A stretch of 64,000 nt of DNA from Natronorubrum sulfidifaciens JCM 14089 (GTDB lineage Archaea; Halobacteriota; Halobacteria; Halobacteriales; Natrialbaceae), in contig NZ_AOHX01000037.1 in the NCBI RefSeq assembly GCF_000337735.1, forward strand, positions 172,000 through 235,999. Direction: 5' to 3'. Made by a program: the position numbers and the translations under genes. Below the pieces are notes generated by a model. It did no database searches. It worked only from the letters and a program-made list of their open reading frames with translations, and was not told the DNA's origin. Below are positions 35,864-43,822 of the stretch, in pieces. Every line of letters starts with the position of its first letter. Positions within the stretch are counted from its first letter, which is position 1.

Positions 35864-36772
35864 GTGAGCGAAGACACCGATCTCGAGGAACTGCGACGCG
35901 GAACCGAACTCGTCAAACGCGGGTTCGCCCGGATGCAGAAAGGTGGCGTTATTATGGACGTCGTCAACAAAGAACAGGCTCGTATCGCTGAAGATGCCGG
36001 TGCAGTCGCCGTCATGGCGCTGGAAGCGGTCCCGGCGGATATCCGCAAACGCGGCGGCGTTGCCCGGATGGCAGACCCGGCAGACGTCGAGGAAATCGTC
36101 AACGAGGTCTCGATCCCCGTGATGGGGAAGGCCCGAATCGGCCACACCAAAGAGGCGCAAATCCTCGAAAGCGTCGGTGTCGACATGATCGACGAGTCGG
36201 AAGTCCTCACTCCGGCTGACGACGCCTACCACATCGACAAGCGCGACTTCACGGCTCCGTTCGTCTGTGGCGCGCGCAACCTCGGCGAAGCGCTCCGGCG
36301 CATCAACGAGGGGGCGGCGATGATCCGCACGAAAGGCGAAGCGGGAACGGGCGACGTCAATCAGGCCGTCCACCACCAGCGGACGATCAAAGGCGCGATC
36401 CGCAAACTCGAGGGCATGAGCCACGAGGAACGAGAAGCCTACGCTCGCGAGATCGAAGCGCCGGCCGAACTGGTCCACGAAACGGCCGAGATGGGTCGCC
36501 TTCCAGTCGTGAACTTCGCTGCTGGCGGGATTGCGACGCCTGCTGATGCCGCGCTTATGATGCACCACGAATGCGATGGCATCTTCGTCGGCAGTGGGAT
36601 CTTCGGCGCGGAGCATCCCGAAGCGATGGGCGAAGCGATCGTCGAAGCGACGAACAACTGGGACGACCCCGACCGACTCGCGGACATCTCGAAGAACCTT
36701 GGCAAGGGCATGAAAGGCGACGCGAACGTCGACCTCCCCGAAGAGGAGAAGATGCAGGGTCGCGGCGTCTAG
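35864..36772 (+). CDS. pdxS: Pyridoxal 5'-phosphate synthase lyase subunit
   Basis: A 302-residue TIM-barrel enzyme that builds PLP from ribose 5-phosphate, glyceraldehyde 3-phosphate and ammonia supplied by PdxT. The ribose-binding Lys is in [11 protein letters not shown] and the second catalytic Lys in [10 protein letters not shown]. The C-terminal phosphate motif is [10 protein letters not shown] and GIFVGSGIF. The start is the GTG at 35864 ([20 protein letters not shown]). PdxT is not adjacent; it must be encoded elsewhere. A T-run at 36797 probably ends the transcript. Confidence 0.97.
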   Translation: MSEDTDLEELRRGTELVKRGFARMQKGGVIMDVVNKEQARIAEDAGAVAVMALEAVPADIRKRGGVARMADPADVEEIVNEVSIPVMGKARIGHTKEAQILESVGVDMIDESEVLTPADDAYHIDKRDFTAPFVCGARNLGEALRRINEGAAMIRTKGEAGTGDVNQAVHHQRTIKGAIRKLEGMSHEEREAYAREIEAPAELVHETAEMGRLPVVNFAAGGIATPADAALMMHHECDGIFVGSGIFGAEHPEAMGEAIVEATNNWDDPDRLADISKNLGKGMKGDANVDLPEEEKMQGRGV

Positions 36773-36796
36773 ACGTCAGTATTATCAGGAGATCGA

Positions 36797-36802
36797 TTTT
36801 TT
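36797..36802 (+). terminator. T-run terminator after pdxS
   Basis: Six T residues about 25 bases after the pdxS stop, in GATCGATTTTTTGTCG. Archaeal RNA polymerase stops well on such T-runs without needing a hairpin. Confidence 0.5.
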
Positions 36803-36893
36803 GTCGCCGCAGCGACCGTCTCGAAGCCGCCTCTCTCACGGCTGGCACGATAACTTAGCTGTTTGGGATACTCCCATAAACAGGTACATTAAA

Positions 36894-36900
36894 TTATAAA
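36894..36900 (+). promoter_or_regulatory. TATA box for the PPOX-type gene
   Basis: TTATAAA within an AT-rich block (TTAAATTATAAATTC), centred about 29 bases before the ATG at 36926. It predicts a leaderless mRNA. Confidence 0.55.
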
Positions 36901-36925
36901 TTCGGTCCCGGAAGAACACCCGTTG

Positions 36926-37366
36926 ATGACAGCCACTGCACTCACCCGGGATGAAATCGATGCCTTTCTCCGCGAACAGGGCTCCGGTGTGTTGTCGCTA
37001 ACCGATGGAGCAGAAACGTATGCCGTCCCCGAGTCGTTCGGCTACGACGGCGGCGACCTCTACTTCCAACTGGTCTCCGAACCGGACAGCGAGAAGCTGG
37101 CGTTCATCGAAACGACCGACGTCGCAACCCTCACCGTCTTCACCGACACGCCCGCACGAAGCGTACTGGTTCGCGGCCCGCTCGAGTCCGTCCCCGACGC
37201 GGATCGAGCGCGTGCCTCGAGTGCGATCGCGGCAAACGCGACGATCCCGACGCTCAACGTCAGCCCCGACTCGCCAACAGAGGCCCTTTCGTTCGAGTTC
37301 TACCGACTGGTCCCACAGGACCTCACCGGCCGGGCGTTCGGCATCACACCCTCTCGTGACAACTGA
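36926..37366 (+). CDS. Pyridoxamine 5'-phosphate oxidase-fold protein
   Basis: A 146-residue split-barrel flavin-binding protein (MTATALTRDEIDAFLREQGS). Beta strands with YAVPESFGYDGGDLYFQLVS, DVATLTVFTD and SVLVRGPLESV follow the FMN-binding family related to PdxH and to F420/heme-binding proteins. It lies just downstream of pdxS, but its own strong TATA box argues for separate transcription, and small haloarchaeal members are not proven vitamin B6 oxidases. Start at ATG 36926 rather than the preceding TTG. Confidence 0.78.
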   Translation: MTATALTRDEIDAFLREQGSGVLSLTDGAETYAVPESFGYDGGDLYFQLVSEPDSEKLAFIETTDVATLTVFTDTPARSVLVRGPLESVPDADRARASSAIAANATIPTLNVSPDSPTEALSFEFYRLVPQDLTGRAFGITPSRDN

Positions 37367-37417
37367 AACGGCTGTCTCTCGCTGTCGAACGTCGGTTGCG
37401 TGGGTACACACTCCCGG

Positions 37418-37771
37418 TCAGTGGCGACGTGCGTCGGCTGTGATGGACTGGTATCCATGGACAACACCAACAAAGAGGAGATACGTTACCAACGCGCCGA
37501 GGACGAACGACAGCACGCTCGAGGGTGCAACGACCGCCCCGATAGCGATGCCGATCAGTGCGGTCGCAACGGCAAGCACGTAGACGGCTGGCCGTTCCCA
37601 GTGGCGACGAACAGCGGCTGGATCTCGAGTTGCGACGAGTTCGAAACCGAGTGTGCCGAGCGCGCCGCCGCCGACAGCGAGCGGCGACAGCGTCGCGTCG
37701 ACGGTCACGACCGCGACACTCGCAGCGAACAGCACGATCAGTGTTAGCACCACATCGATTCGTGCACCCAT
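37418..37771 (-). CDS. Small membrane protein, unknown function
   Basis: A 117-residue protein with four likely membrane helices: VVLTLIVLFAASVAVVTVDA, LAVGGGALGTLGFELVA, AVYVLAVATALIGIAIGAVV and SVLSFVLGALVTYLLFVGVV, with short charged loops between. I recognise no family. It is convergent with the PPOX-type gene (about 50 bases between stops). Confidence 0.55.
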   Translation of the reverse strand: MGARIDVVLTLIVLFAASVAVVTVDATLSPLAVGGGALGTLGFELVATRDPAAVRRHWERPAVYVLAVATALIGIAIGAVVAPSSVLSFVLGALVTYLLFVGVVHGYQSITADARRH

Positions 37772-37791
37772 CAGTTTCTCGAGCCGTGGTC

Positions 37792-37808
37792 ATACTGTCC
37801 GACAGCAT
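37792..37808. repeat. Short palindrome beside repeat copy 3
   Basis: ATACTGTCCGACAGCAT is a near-perfect palindrome around CTGTCCGACAG. The same ATACTGTCGGACAG-type sequence forms the arms of the long palindrome at 49416-49524, where it again lies next to a copy of the dispersed element. Confidence 0.6.
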
Positions 37809-37809
37809 C

Positions 37810-37869
37810 ATACGGTTTCCTGTCGTCACGTCCCGCCGATCGCCGGCAAATAGGGACAGCAATCCGTAT
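37810..37869. repeat. Dispersed stop-codon palindrome, copy 3
   Basis: A 60-bp copy. The left arm is ATACGGTTTCCTGTC (37810-37824) and the right arm is GGGACAGCAATCCGTAT (37853-37869). The inner part is CGCCGATCGCCGGC. The right end runs into the minus-strand stop codon of thrB, so the thrB mRNA would read TGATACGGATTGCTGTC. It is shorter than the other copies because the inner loop is reduced. Confidence 0.75.
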
Positions 37870-38750
37870 CAGTCTCTGTACAGCTGTGCTCCTTCGCCGA
37901 CGTGTGTCTGGTAGGCCCGACTCTCGATACCGGCCGCATCGAAGGCATCGATCATCGCCCCGGCGATCGCGTTCTGGTCGCGCTCGTGACAGACCGCGAG
38001 GACGCCCGGCCCGGCACCGCTGACCGTGACGCCCGTCGCACCGGCCTCGAGTGCGGCCTCGTGAACCCGATCGTAGCCGTCGATCAGGGCCCGTCGATGC
38101 GGGGTGACGATCTGATCGTTCATCCCACGACCGACGAGGTCGGGATCGTCTCGAGTCATACCGACGGTGAGCGTCGCCGCGTTGCCGACGGTGGTGACGA
38201 CGTCCTCGAGCGGTGCCGACTCCGGCACGACGCCGCGTGCGTCGCGCGTGGAAACTGTCGTTTCAGGGAGACAGGCGACGACCGGAATCGAGGTGTCGAC
38301 CTGCGTGACGCTGTCGTCGGTTACGATCGTGAATCCGCCGAGCAGCGACGGGGCGACGTTATCGGCGTGGGCCTCCCCGGAGACGAGCGCTTCGCCTTCT
38401 GCAGCGATCGGGACGAGTTCCTCGCGTGAGAGCCCGCGATCGTAGAGGGCGTTCAGGGCGACTGCAGCACCGGCCGCGCTCGCGGCCGACGAGCCAAGCC
38501 CGGACGAGGGGCGAACGCCTTTGTCGATCTTGATATGTGCCGGTGCATCGAGAGCGTCGGCGACCGCGCCGACGGTGTTCTGTTTCGGGTCCTCTGGAAT
38601 GTACTGGCTACCTGCCCCAGTAACGGTGATCCGCGTTTCCGGTGCGCGTTCGACCCGGATCACGTCGGCGGGCGTTCCAAGGGCAACACCGAAGACATCG
38701 AAACCACTCCCGAGGTTCGCACTCGTCGCTGGTGCCCGCACGGTGAGCAT
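37869..38750 (-). CDS. thrB: Homoserine kinase
   Basis: A 293-residue GHMP kinase that phosphorylates homoserine on the way to threonine. The N-terminal signature VRAPATSANLGSGFDVFGVA is followed by the ATP loop PSSGLGSSAASAAGAAVALN at about residue 80 and the C-terminal GATGVTVSGAGPGVLAV. The start at ATG 38750 (MLTVRAPAT) is family-like; the long in-frame extension upstream is not. No other threonine genes are adjacent. Its stop lies within the third palindrome copy. Confidence 0.93.
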   Translation of the reverse strand: MLTVRAPATSANLGSGFDVFGVALGTPADVIRVERAPETRITVTGAGSQYIPEDPKQNTVGAVADALDAPAHIKIDKGVRPSSGLGSSAASAAGAAVALNALYDRGLSREELVPIAAEGEALVSGEAHADNVAPSLLGGFTIVTDDSVTQVDTSIPVVACLPETTVSTRDARGVVPESAPLEDVVTTVGNAATLTVGMTRDDPDLVGRGMNDQIVTPHRRALIDGYDRVHEAALEAGATGVTVSGAGPGVLAVCHERDQNAIAGAMIDAFDAAGIESRAYQTHVGEGAQLYRD

Positions 38751-38898
38751 GCCGATTCCTTCCGAGACTGCGGTCAAAAAGGTAGCGGACCGCGACGACC
38801 GAACGAACGACATCGTCGGCTCTGAAATGGGATCGTCTCCCACGGCGCCGATAGCAATCAAACCGGATGATGCAACGACCTTCGGCGGCGAAGCCGCC

Positions 38899-41800
38899 TC
38901 ACTCGTCGGTGTTACCGAACGTGAACACGTCGTCAGCGTCGTCGTCGGCTTCGTCAGCGTCCTCGTCGGCTCGTTCTGAGTCGCCGTCTGCATCGGACTC
39001 GAGTGACGGCTGATCGTCGTCTTCATCCGTCTCATCCACATCCCCGACTGGACCGAGTGGCTGTGCGGTGTCCGTGGACGATTCTGTCACGTCGTCTTCG
39101 CTCGAGTCGTCCACATCCCCGACTGGACCAAGTGGCTGTGCGGTGTCCGTGGACGGTTCTGTCACGTCGTCTTCGCTCGAGTCATCCGCATCCCCGACTG
39201 GGCCGAGTGGCTGTGCGGTGTCCGTGGACGATTCTGTCACGTCGTCTTCGCTCGAGTCGTCCACATCTCCGACTGGACCGAGTGGCTGTGCAGCCTCTTC
39301 AGACGACGTACTGGCGGTGTTTTCGTCCGTCTCTTCACCCTCCTCGAGCGACTGTGCAGCCTCCTCGAGTGAGTCGGTCGAGTCGGCTGCGAACGGATCG
39401 GTTCCACCGAGCGGGTCAGCGTCTCCGAATAGCTCGGTGGCGGTGTCCGTGCCGGCGCTGGCTGACTCGTCCGAGGTCGGTTCTGACGCCTCGGATTCGG
39501 CAGCCGTGTCGGCTTCGTTGTCGATTCCGAGAATCTCCTCGGCACCGAGTTCGGTGGCTGGCTCGTCCGTTTCACCGACGTCAGTCTCGGGCTCGTTTCG
39601 TGTGTCGACTGCAGCGTCGGACACCGATTCGGTGTCGGTCGTCATCGATGCGGACTCGAGTGATCCCATCCCGTCAGCCGACTCCGTGTCCGTCTCCAGT
39701 GTCCCGGAGTCGAGTGTGATGCCGTCGGTGTGGCTCTCGTCCGACTCATCGAGTTCCGAGCCGGTGTCGAACGCCAATGCGGCCGATCCGGGGCCGTCGT
39801 CATCGTCCGGCATCTCGAAGTCCATCTCGAGGTCCGATCGGTCGACATCGGTCTCGAAGCGGTCGAGTCCCGCGGACAGCTGTGTGGCCTGTCCGGAGAG
39901 GTTCGATGCGGACTTCGTCACTTCCGTCAGTGCAGTCGTCTGTTCCTCCGCGGCGGCGGCAACGTTTTCGGACTCGGCGGTCGTCTCCTCGGAGATAGTC
40001 GCTGCGTCATCAACCATCGCGACGACTTCCTGAGTCGATGCGGCCTGTTCTTCGGTTGCCGCCGAGATTTCCTGCACGCCGATGTTCGTCTCTTCGGCGA
40101 GGTCGACGATCTCTTCTAAGGCGTCGACAACTGCCTCGACCTGTTCGCCTGCGTTCTCGATCTGGTCGCTGGTCCCTTCGACCTCGGCGGCGGACTGTTC
40201 GGTCCGGTTACGGATCGCCTCGAGGCGATCTTCGGCTTCGTCGGCCGCTTTTGCGACGTCTTCGGAAAGGGCCTTGACCTCTTTTGCAACGACGGAGAAG
40301 CCTTCGTCGTCGCTGCCACCGGCGGACCGAGAGGCCTCGATGTTGGCGTTCAGTGCCAGCATGTTGGTCTGGCGCGCAATCTCGGAAATCGTCGCGAGCA
40401 GTTCGTCGATCTGCTGAACTTCCGCCTCGAGACGGCGGATCTCGTCGACGGCACCGCCTGCTTCGGTTTCGATCTCGTCCATCGCAGCGATCGCTGCGTG
40501 GGCAGCCTCCTGTCCGTCTTCGCCGGTGTTGACCGTCCGCTCGGCGATATCGGCGACTTCGTTCGACGAGGCGGCGATCTCTTCGGTCGTCGTCGAGAGG
40601 CCGCTCATCTCTTGGTTGGCCGACTGTAGCGACTGGTTCTGTCGTTCGGCGCCGTCGGAGATCTCCTGGACCGACTCGGTGACCTGTTCGGACGCCGAGC
40701 GAACCTCTTCGCTCGAGGCCGTAACCTGCTCGGAGGCGGTCGCAACGTCGGTTGCGAACCGATTGAGTTCGGCGACGGTTTGCTCGATCTCCTCGAGCAT
40801 CTGGTTGAAGTCCTCACCGATCTGTGCCATCACTTCGTTCTCGCTGTCGGTGTCTGCACGAGCCGTGAGATCGCCGTCAGCAGCGTCACCCATGACGCTG
40901 CAGTACTCTCCGGCTTTCGCCTCGAGATGCTCATTGATCTCTTCGACCCGTTCGCGCTCGTGTTCGGCCTCTTTGCGGGCCGTTTCGGCCGCTTCGATCT
41001 GTTCGCGCAAGGCGGCGCGCATCGAGTCGAAGCCATCGTAGAGTCGGCCGATGTTGTCGACGCGTTTGGTCTCTAAGTCGACGTCGAGATTGCCTTCCTC
41101 CATCTGGCTCGCTTTATCGGTGAGACGGTCGATCGAGACGGCCGTGTTTCGGCCGAGCACGGCACCGATCAGCCCGATCAGGAGGACGCCGATCAGCGTC
41201 GCGATGTATCCCCAGTCGTTGACGGTGTTGACGAACCCGTAGGCCTGACTTTCGGGTTCGTGTGTAACGACGACCCAATCGGTTCCGAGCACACGTGCGG
41301 AGCTGACGACGTAATCGTCGCTGCCGAAGTCGTAGGCCGTCGTGTCGAAGCTCAACGCGGAGCCGGCGATCTGATGGGTGCCGGCCCCCTCAGTTCGTGC
41401 CGGCTCGACGATGTCTCCAACGATGGACTCACTGTACGCAAGCCCGAGTGTCTCGTGGTCGTCACCGTATCCGGCATTGTCGAGCAAGACCTCGTTGTTT
41501 CCGTCGAGGACCATCGTCGTCACACCTGCATCGTCGTCGAGGCGGTTCGCGTACGCCTCGAGTTCAGCCGTGTAGACGATCGCTCTGTCGTCTTCGCCGG
41601 GAACGGAGAGGACGTAGCTCATGACGGCGACGTTGTCGTCGCCCAACTCACGATCGACCGTGTACGGACTCGAGACCCACGGCACGTCGCTCGTCGCATC
41701 ATCGTAGGCCTCGAGTGGGACGCCTTCGATCTGCTCTGCTGAAGCGCCACGCACGTCGCTGTCGGTGCTTGCAAGCACCGTTTCATCGGTGGTGTCGACG

Positions 41801-42135
41801 TAGCTAATCGCGAAGGTGTCCGCATCGAGGTGTTCCTGCCAGTTGAGGAACCGATCTTCGATCGCTGCCGAGTCGTCACTGGCAACGACTTCTGACCAGG
41901 CGATCACCCCAATCGTGTGTTCATTCTGTTCGTTCCACATCTGGAGATTCTGTGCTTCCTGGCTGGCGATCGACGTGTGGTCGTTCTGGACACGCTCTTC
42001 GACCTGTCCAGTGATGCCAGCGGTTGCGACGAAGCCGACCATCCCAACACCCAACCCAAGTATCAATAGTACGATTCCGAACTTGACCGCATATCTGCGG
42101 CGGATAGCTGATGGTACCAGTCGTCGAAGGACGTC
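38899..42135 (-). CDS. Halobacterial methyl-accepting chemotaxis transducer with long acidic tail
   Basis: A 1078-residue receptor from the ATG MDVLRRLVPSAIRRRY. Membrane helix 1 is at about 20-42. An extracellular sensor domain of about 250 residues (dCache-like by size and pattern) follows, then helix 2 at about 300-322 (YIATLIGVLLIGLIGAVLG), HAMP at about 323-376, and the MCP signalling coiled coil to about 760. The hairpin tip reads EIARQTNMLALNANIEASRS. The last 300 residues are Asp/Glu/Ser/Thr-rich with a 25-residue tandem repeat (AQPLGPVGDVDD). Typical transducers end soon after the signalling domain. Divergent from two ligand-binding lipoproteins, which suggests it reports their occupancy to CheA. 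Confidence 0.92.
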   Translation of the reverse strand, partial: DVLRRLVPSAIRRRYAVKFGIVLLILGLGVGMVGFVATAGITGQVEERVQNDHTSIASQEAQNLQMWNEQNEHTIGVIAWSEVVASDDSAAIEDRFLNWQEHLDADTFAISYVDTTDETVLASTDSDVRGASAEQIEGVPLEAYDDATSDVPWVSSPYTVDRELGDDNVAVMSYVLSVPGEDDRAIVYTAELEAYANRLDDDAGVTTMVLDGNNEVLLDNAGYGDDHETLGLAYSESIVGDIVEPARTEGAGTHQIAGSALSFDTTAYDFGSDDYVVSSARVLGTDWVVVTHEPESQAYGFVNTVNDWGYIATLIGVLLIGLIGAVLGRNTAVSIDRLTDKASQMEEGNLDVDLETKRVDNIGRLYDGFDSMRAALREQIEAAETARKEAEHERERVEEINEHLEAKAGEYCSVMGDAADGDLTARADTDSENEVMAQIGEDFNQMLEEIEQTVAELNRFATDVATASEQVTASSEEVRSASEQVTESVQEISDGAERQNQSLQSANQEMSGLSTTTEEIAASSNEVADIAERTVNTGEDGQEAAHAAIAAMDEIETEAGGAVDEIRRLEAEVQQIDELLATISEIARQTNMLALNANIEASRSAGGSDDEGFSVVAKEVKALSEDVAKAADEAEDRLEAIRNRTEQSAAEVEGTSDQIENAGEQVEAVVDALEEIVDLAEETNIGVQEISAATEEQAASTQEVVAMVDDAATISEETTAESENVAAAAEEQTTALTEVTKSASNLSGQATQLSAGLDRFETDVDRSDLEMDFEMPDDDDGPGSAALAFDTGSELDESDESHTDGITLDSGTLETDTESADGMGSLESASMTTDTESVSDAAVDTRNEPETDVGETDEPATELGAEEILGIDNEADTAAESEASEPTSDESASAGTDTATELFGDADPLGGTDPFAADSTDSLEEAAQSLEEGEETDENTASTSSEEAAQPLGPVGDVDDSSEDDVTESSTDTAQPLGPVGDADDSSEDDVTEPSTDTAQPLGPVGDVDDSSEDDVTESSTDTAQPLGPVGDVDETDEDDDQPSLESDADGDSERADEDADEADDDADDVFTFGNTDE
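39036..39291. repeat. 75-bp tandem repeat, about 3.4 copies, inside the transducer gene
   Basis: GACTGGRCCRAGTGGCTGTG recurs at 39046, 39121, 39196 and 39271, a period of exactly 75 bases (25 codons). The units differ at only a few positions. In protein terms each unit is AQPLGPVGDVDDSSEDDVTE plus SSTDT, with single substitutions. The in-frame period means copy number can change without breaking the protein. Confidence 0.9.
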
Positions 42136-42373
42136 CATAGATATAGTACGGATCTGAGTGTCCCTACATAAATGGTGTTCCACAGTTATCGGAAGTGATA
42201 ACCGGACGACGGGAACGCCCTGCTGTGGTCGTGACGTTCGGTATCAGGACGACACCGTTCGCTCGCTCGAGTGGATAGTTCGTACGTCGGATTCGGCTGA
42301 TTCTACGACCGAATGTATCGACTATTAGAACAGTCACAAATATTAAACAGTATACGGTAGGTGAGTTTACTTG

Positions 42374-43666
42374 ATGAGTGAGAACACATCGTCACGGAGT
42401 TCGATGTCCCGTCGTCGCCTTCTCACAGCGACCACCGGTGGGGTAGCCGGACTCGCCCTCGGGGGCTGTCTCGACTCTGCCGAGTCCGTTGTTGGAGCCG
42501 ACACTGACGACGACGAATCGATCACGATCGGACTGCTCGCCCCGAAGCCCGACAGCAACTATGTGGGCCGGTCCATGCAGCGAAGTGCCGCGCTCGCGGT
42601 TGACGAACTCAACGACGGCGGCGGTATCAACGGCCGACACGTCGAGTTGGCCGTCGGAAACACGAACGGGAATCCACTCGAGACGCGCCGCCAGTACCAG
42701 CGACTCGTCCTCGAGGAGGCTGCCGACGTGACGGTTGGCGTGTTCGACAGTCCATCGCTCGTCAACATCCTCGACGATATCGCCGAGCAGGAGACGATCC
42801 ATCTCACCTCCGGGGCGGCTACGACGACCCCAAGCGAGCGTATCGCCGCGGATTACGACCGGTACAAGTACCATTTCCGGGTCGGCCCACCGAACGACCA
42901 CCACCTCGGACAGGGACAGGTCGATTTTCTTGACGATATGGCCGCCGAGGTCGGCTGGGAGTCCGTTGCGCTACTGGCAGAGGACTACGAGTGGACGAAA
43001 GAGCCGTGGGACGTCTACCAGACCCGACTGCCGGAGCTGGGCCTCGATGTCGTCATGGAACAGCGGTATCCGCCGGCGATGGACGACTTCTCTGGTGTCT
43101 ACGATGAGGTACAGGACCACGGCGCTGATGCCGCCATTATGACGACTGCACACACCGGAAACGAGACGGTCCGGGACTGGGCGCTCAACCAACGCCCGTT
43201 CGCGTTCGGTGGCATCCACGTCCCGATGCAGCTGCCAGTGTACTACGAACAGACGAACGGGGCGTGTGCCTACGGCTTCGGGCTGACCACTGCGACCGCA
43301 CAGAGTTCGTTCGGTGGCTCCACCGAGGCGTTTATCACGGCGTATCAGGACACCTACGAGGGCCCGAACCCCGTCTATACGGGCTATCACACCTACGATG
43401 CGATCACGCTGTTTGCACACGTTGTCGAACAGACCGGGACGCTGGATGCCGACGAACTGGTGGCCGCACTCGAGGACGTCTCGTTTTCCGGAACGGTCGG
43501 GACGGTCGAGTTCGAAGGCCTCGAGGAGTCGTATCCACACGACTTCAGGTACTACAAAGACCAGATGCACTGCTTCCAGTGGCAACCGACCGACGACGGT
43601 GATGGCGTCCAGGAAATTATCTGGCCCGACGAGCACGCAACCAGCGAGTATATCGCTCCGAACTGA
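42374..43666 (+). CDS. Tat lipoprotein, periplasmic-binding-protein type (LivK/UrtA-like), paralogue 1
   Basis: A 430-residue extracellular ligand-binding lipoprotein. The Tat motif and lipobox are SRRRLLTATTGGVAGLALGG then Cys (about residue 32). The mature part is a type I binding protein of the branched-chain amino acid/amide family (ITIGLLAPKPDSNYVGRSM, ELNDGGGINGRHVELAVGN, then YTGYHTYDAITLFAHVVEQ). No permease or ATPase lies next to it. A chemotaxis transducer starts 238 bases away in the other direction, so it may serve signalling, like BasB/CosB in Halobacterium. A TATA-like AATATTAAA around 42337-42345 precedes the ATG. Confidence 0.88.
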   Translation: MSENTSSRSSMSRRRLLTATTGGVAGLALGGCLDSAESVVGADTDDDESITIGLLAPKPDSNYVGRSMQRSAALAVDELNDGGGINGRHVELAVGNTNGNPLETRRQYQRLVLEEAADVTVGVFDSPSLVNILDDIAEQETIHLTSGAATTTPSERIAADYDRYKYHFRVGPPNDHHLGQGQVDFLDDMAAEVGWESVALLAEDYEWTKEPWDVYQTRLPELGLDVVMEQRYPPAMDDFSGVYDEVQDHGADAAIMTTAHTGNETVRDWALNQRPFAFGGIHVPMQLPVYYEQTNGACAYGFGLTTATAQSSFGGSTEAFITAYQDTYEGPNPVYTGYHTYDAITLFAHVVEQTGTLDADELVAALEDVSFSGTVGTVEFEGLEESYPHDFRYYKDQMHCFQWQPTDDGDGVQEIIWPDEHATSEYIAPN

Positions 43667-43767
43667 TCTGTCGACGCGACCGTTAGTTCCCGTTTCGGTT
43701 GCCCCTCTCGAGGCGGCGGTGCGAGATGATGGTGGCGCAACCGCCGGTCGCGCGTATGCGTATACGA

Positions 43768-43788
43768 ATCAAAAATATAATTTTTGAT
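43768..43788. promoter_or_regulatory. Perfect AT-rich palindrome upstream of paralogue 2
   Basis: ATCAAAAAT, centre ATA, ATTTTTGAT: nine bases on each side without mismatch. It lies 35-55 bases before the ATG at 43823, in the core promoter region. It could contain the TATA element and also be an operator for a dimeric regulator. Confidence 0.55.
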
Positions 43789-43822
43789 ATGTACCCACAA
43801 ACACTAAGCTATCTACGTCTAA

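Noticed and set aside
39036..39291. Regular repeats that might suggest a CRISPR array
   Set aside because: The units are contiguous, in frame within the transducer gene, 75 bp long, and have no unique spacers.
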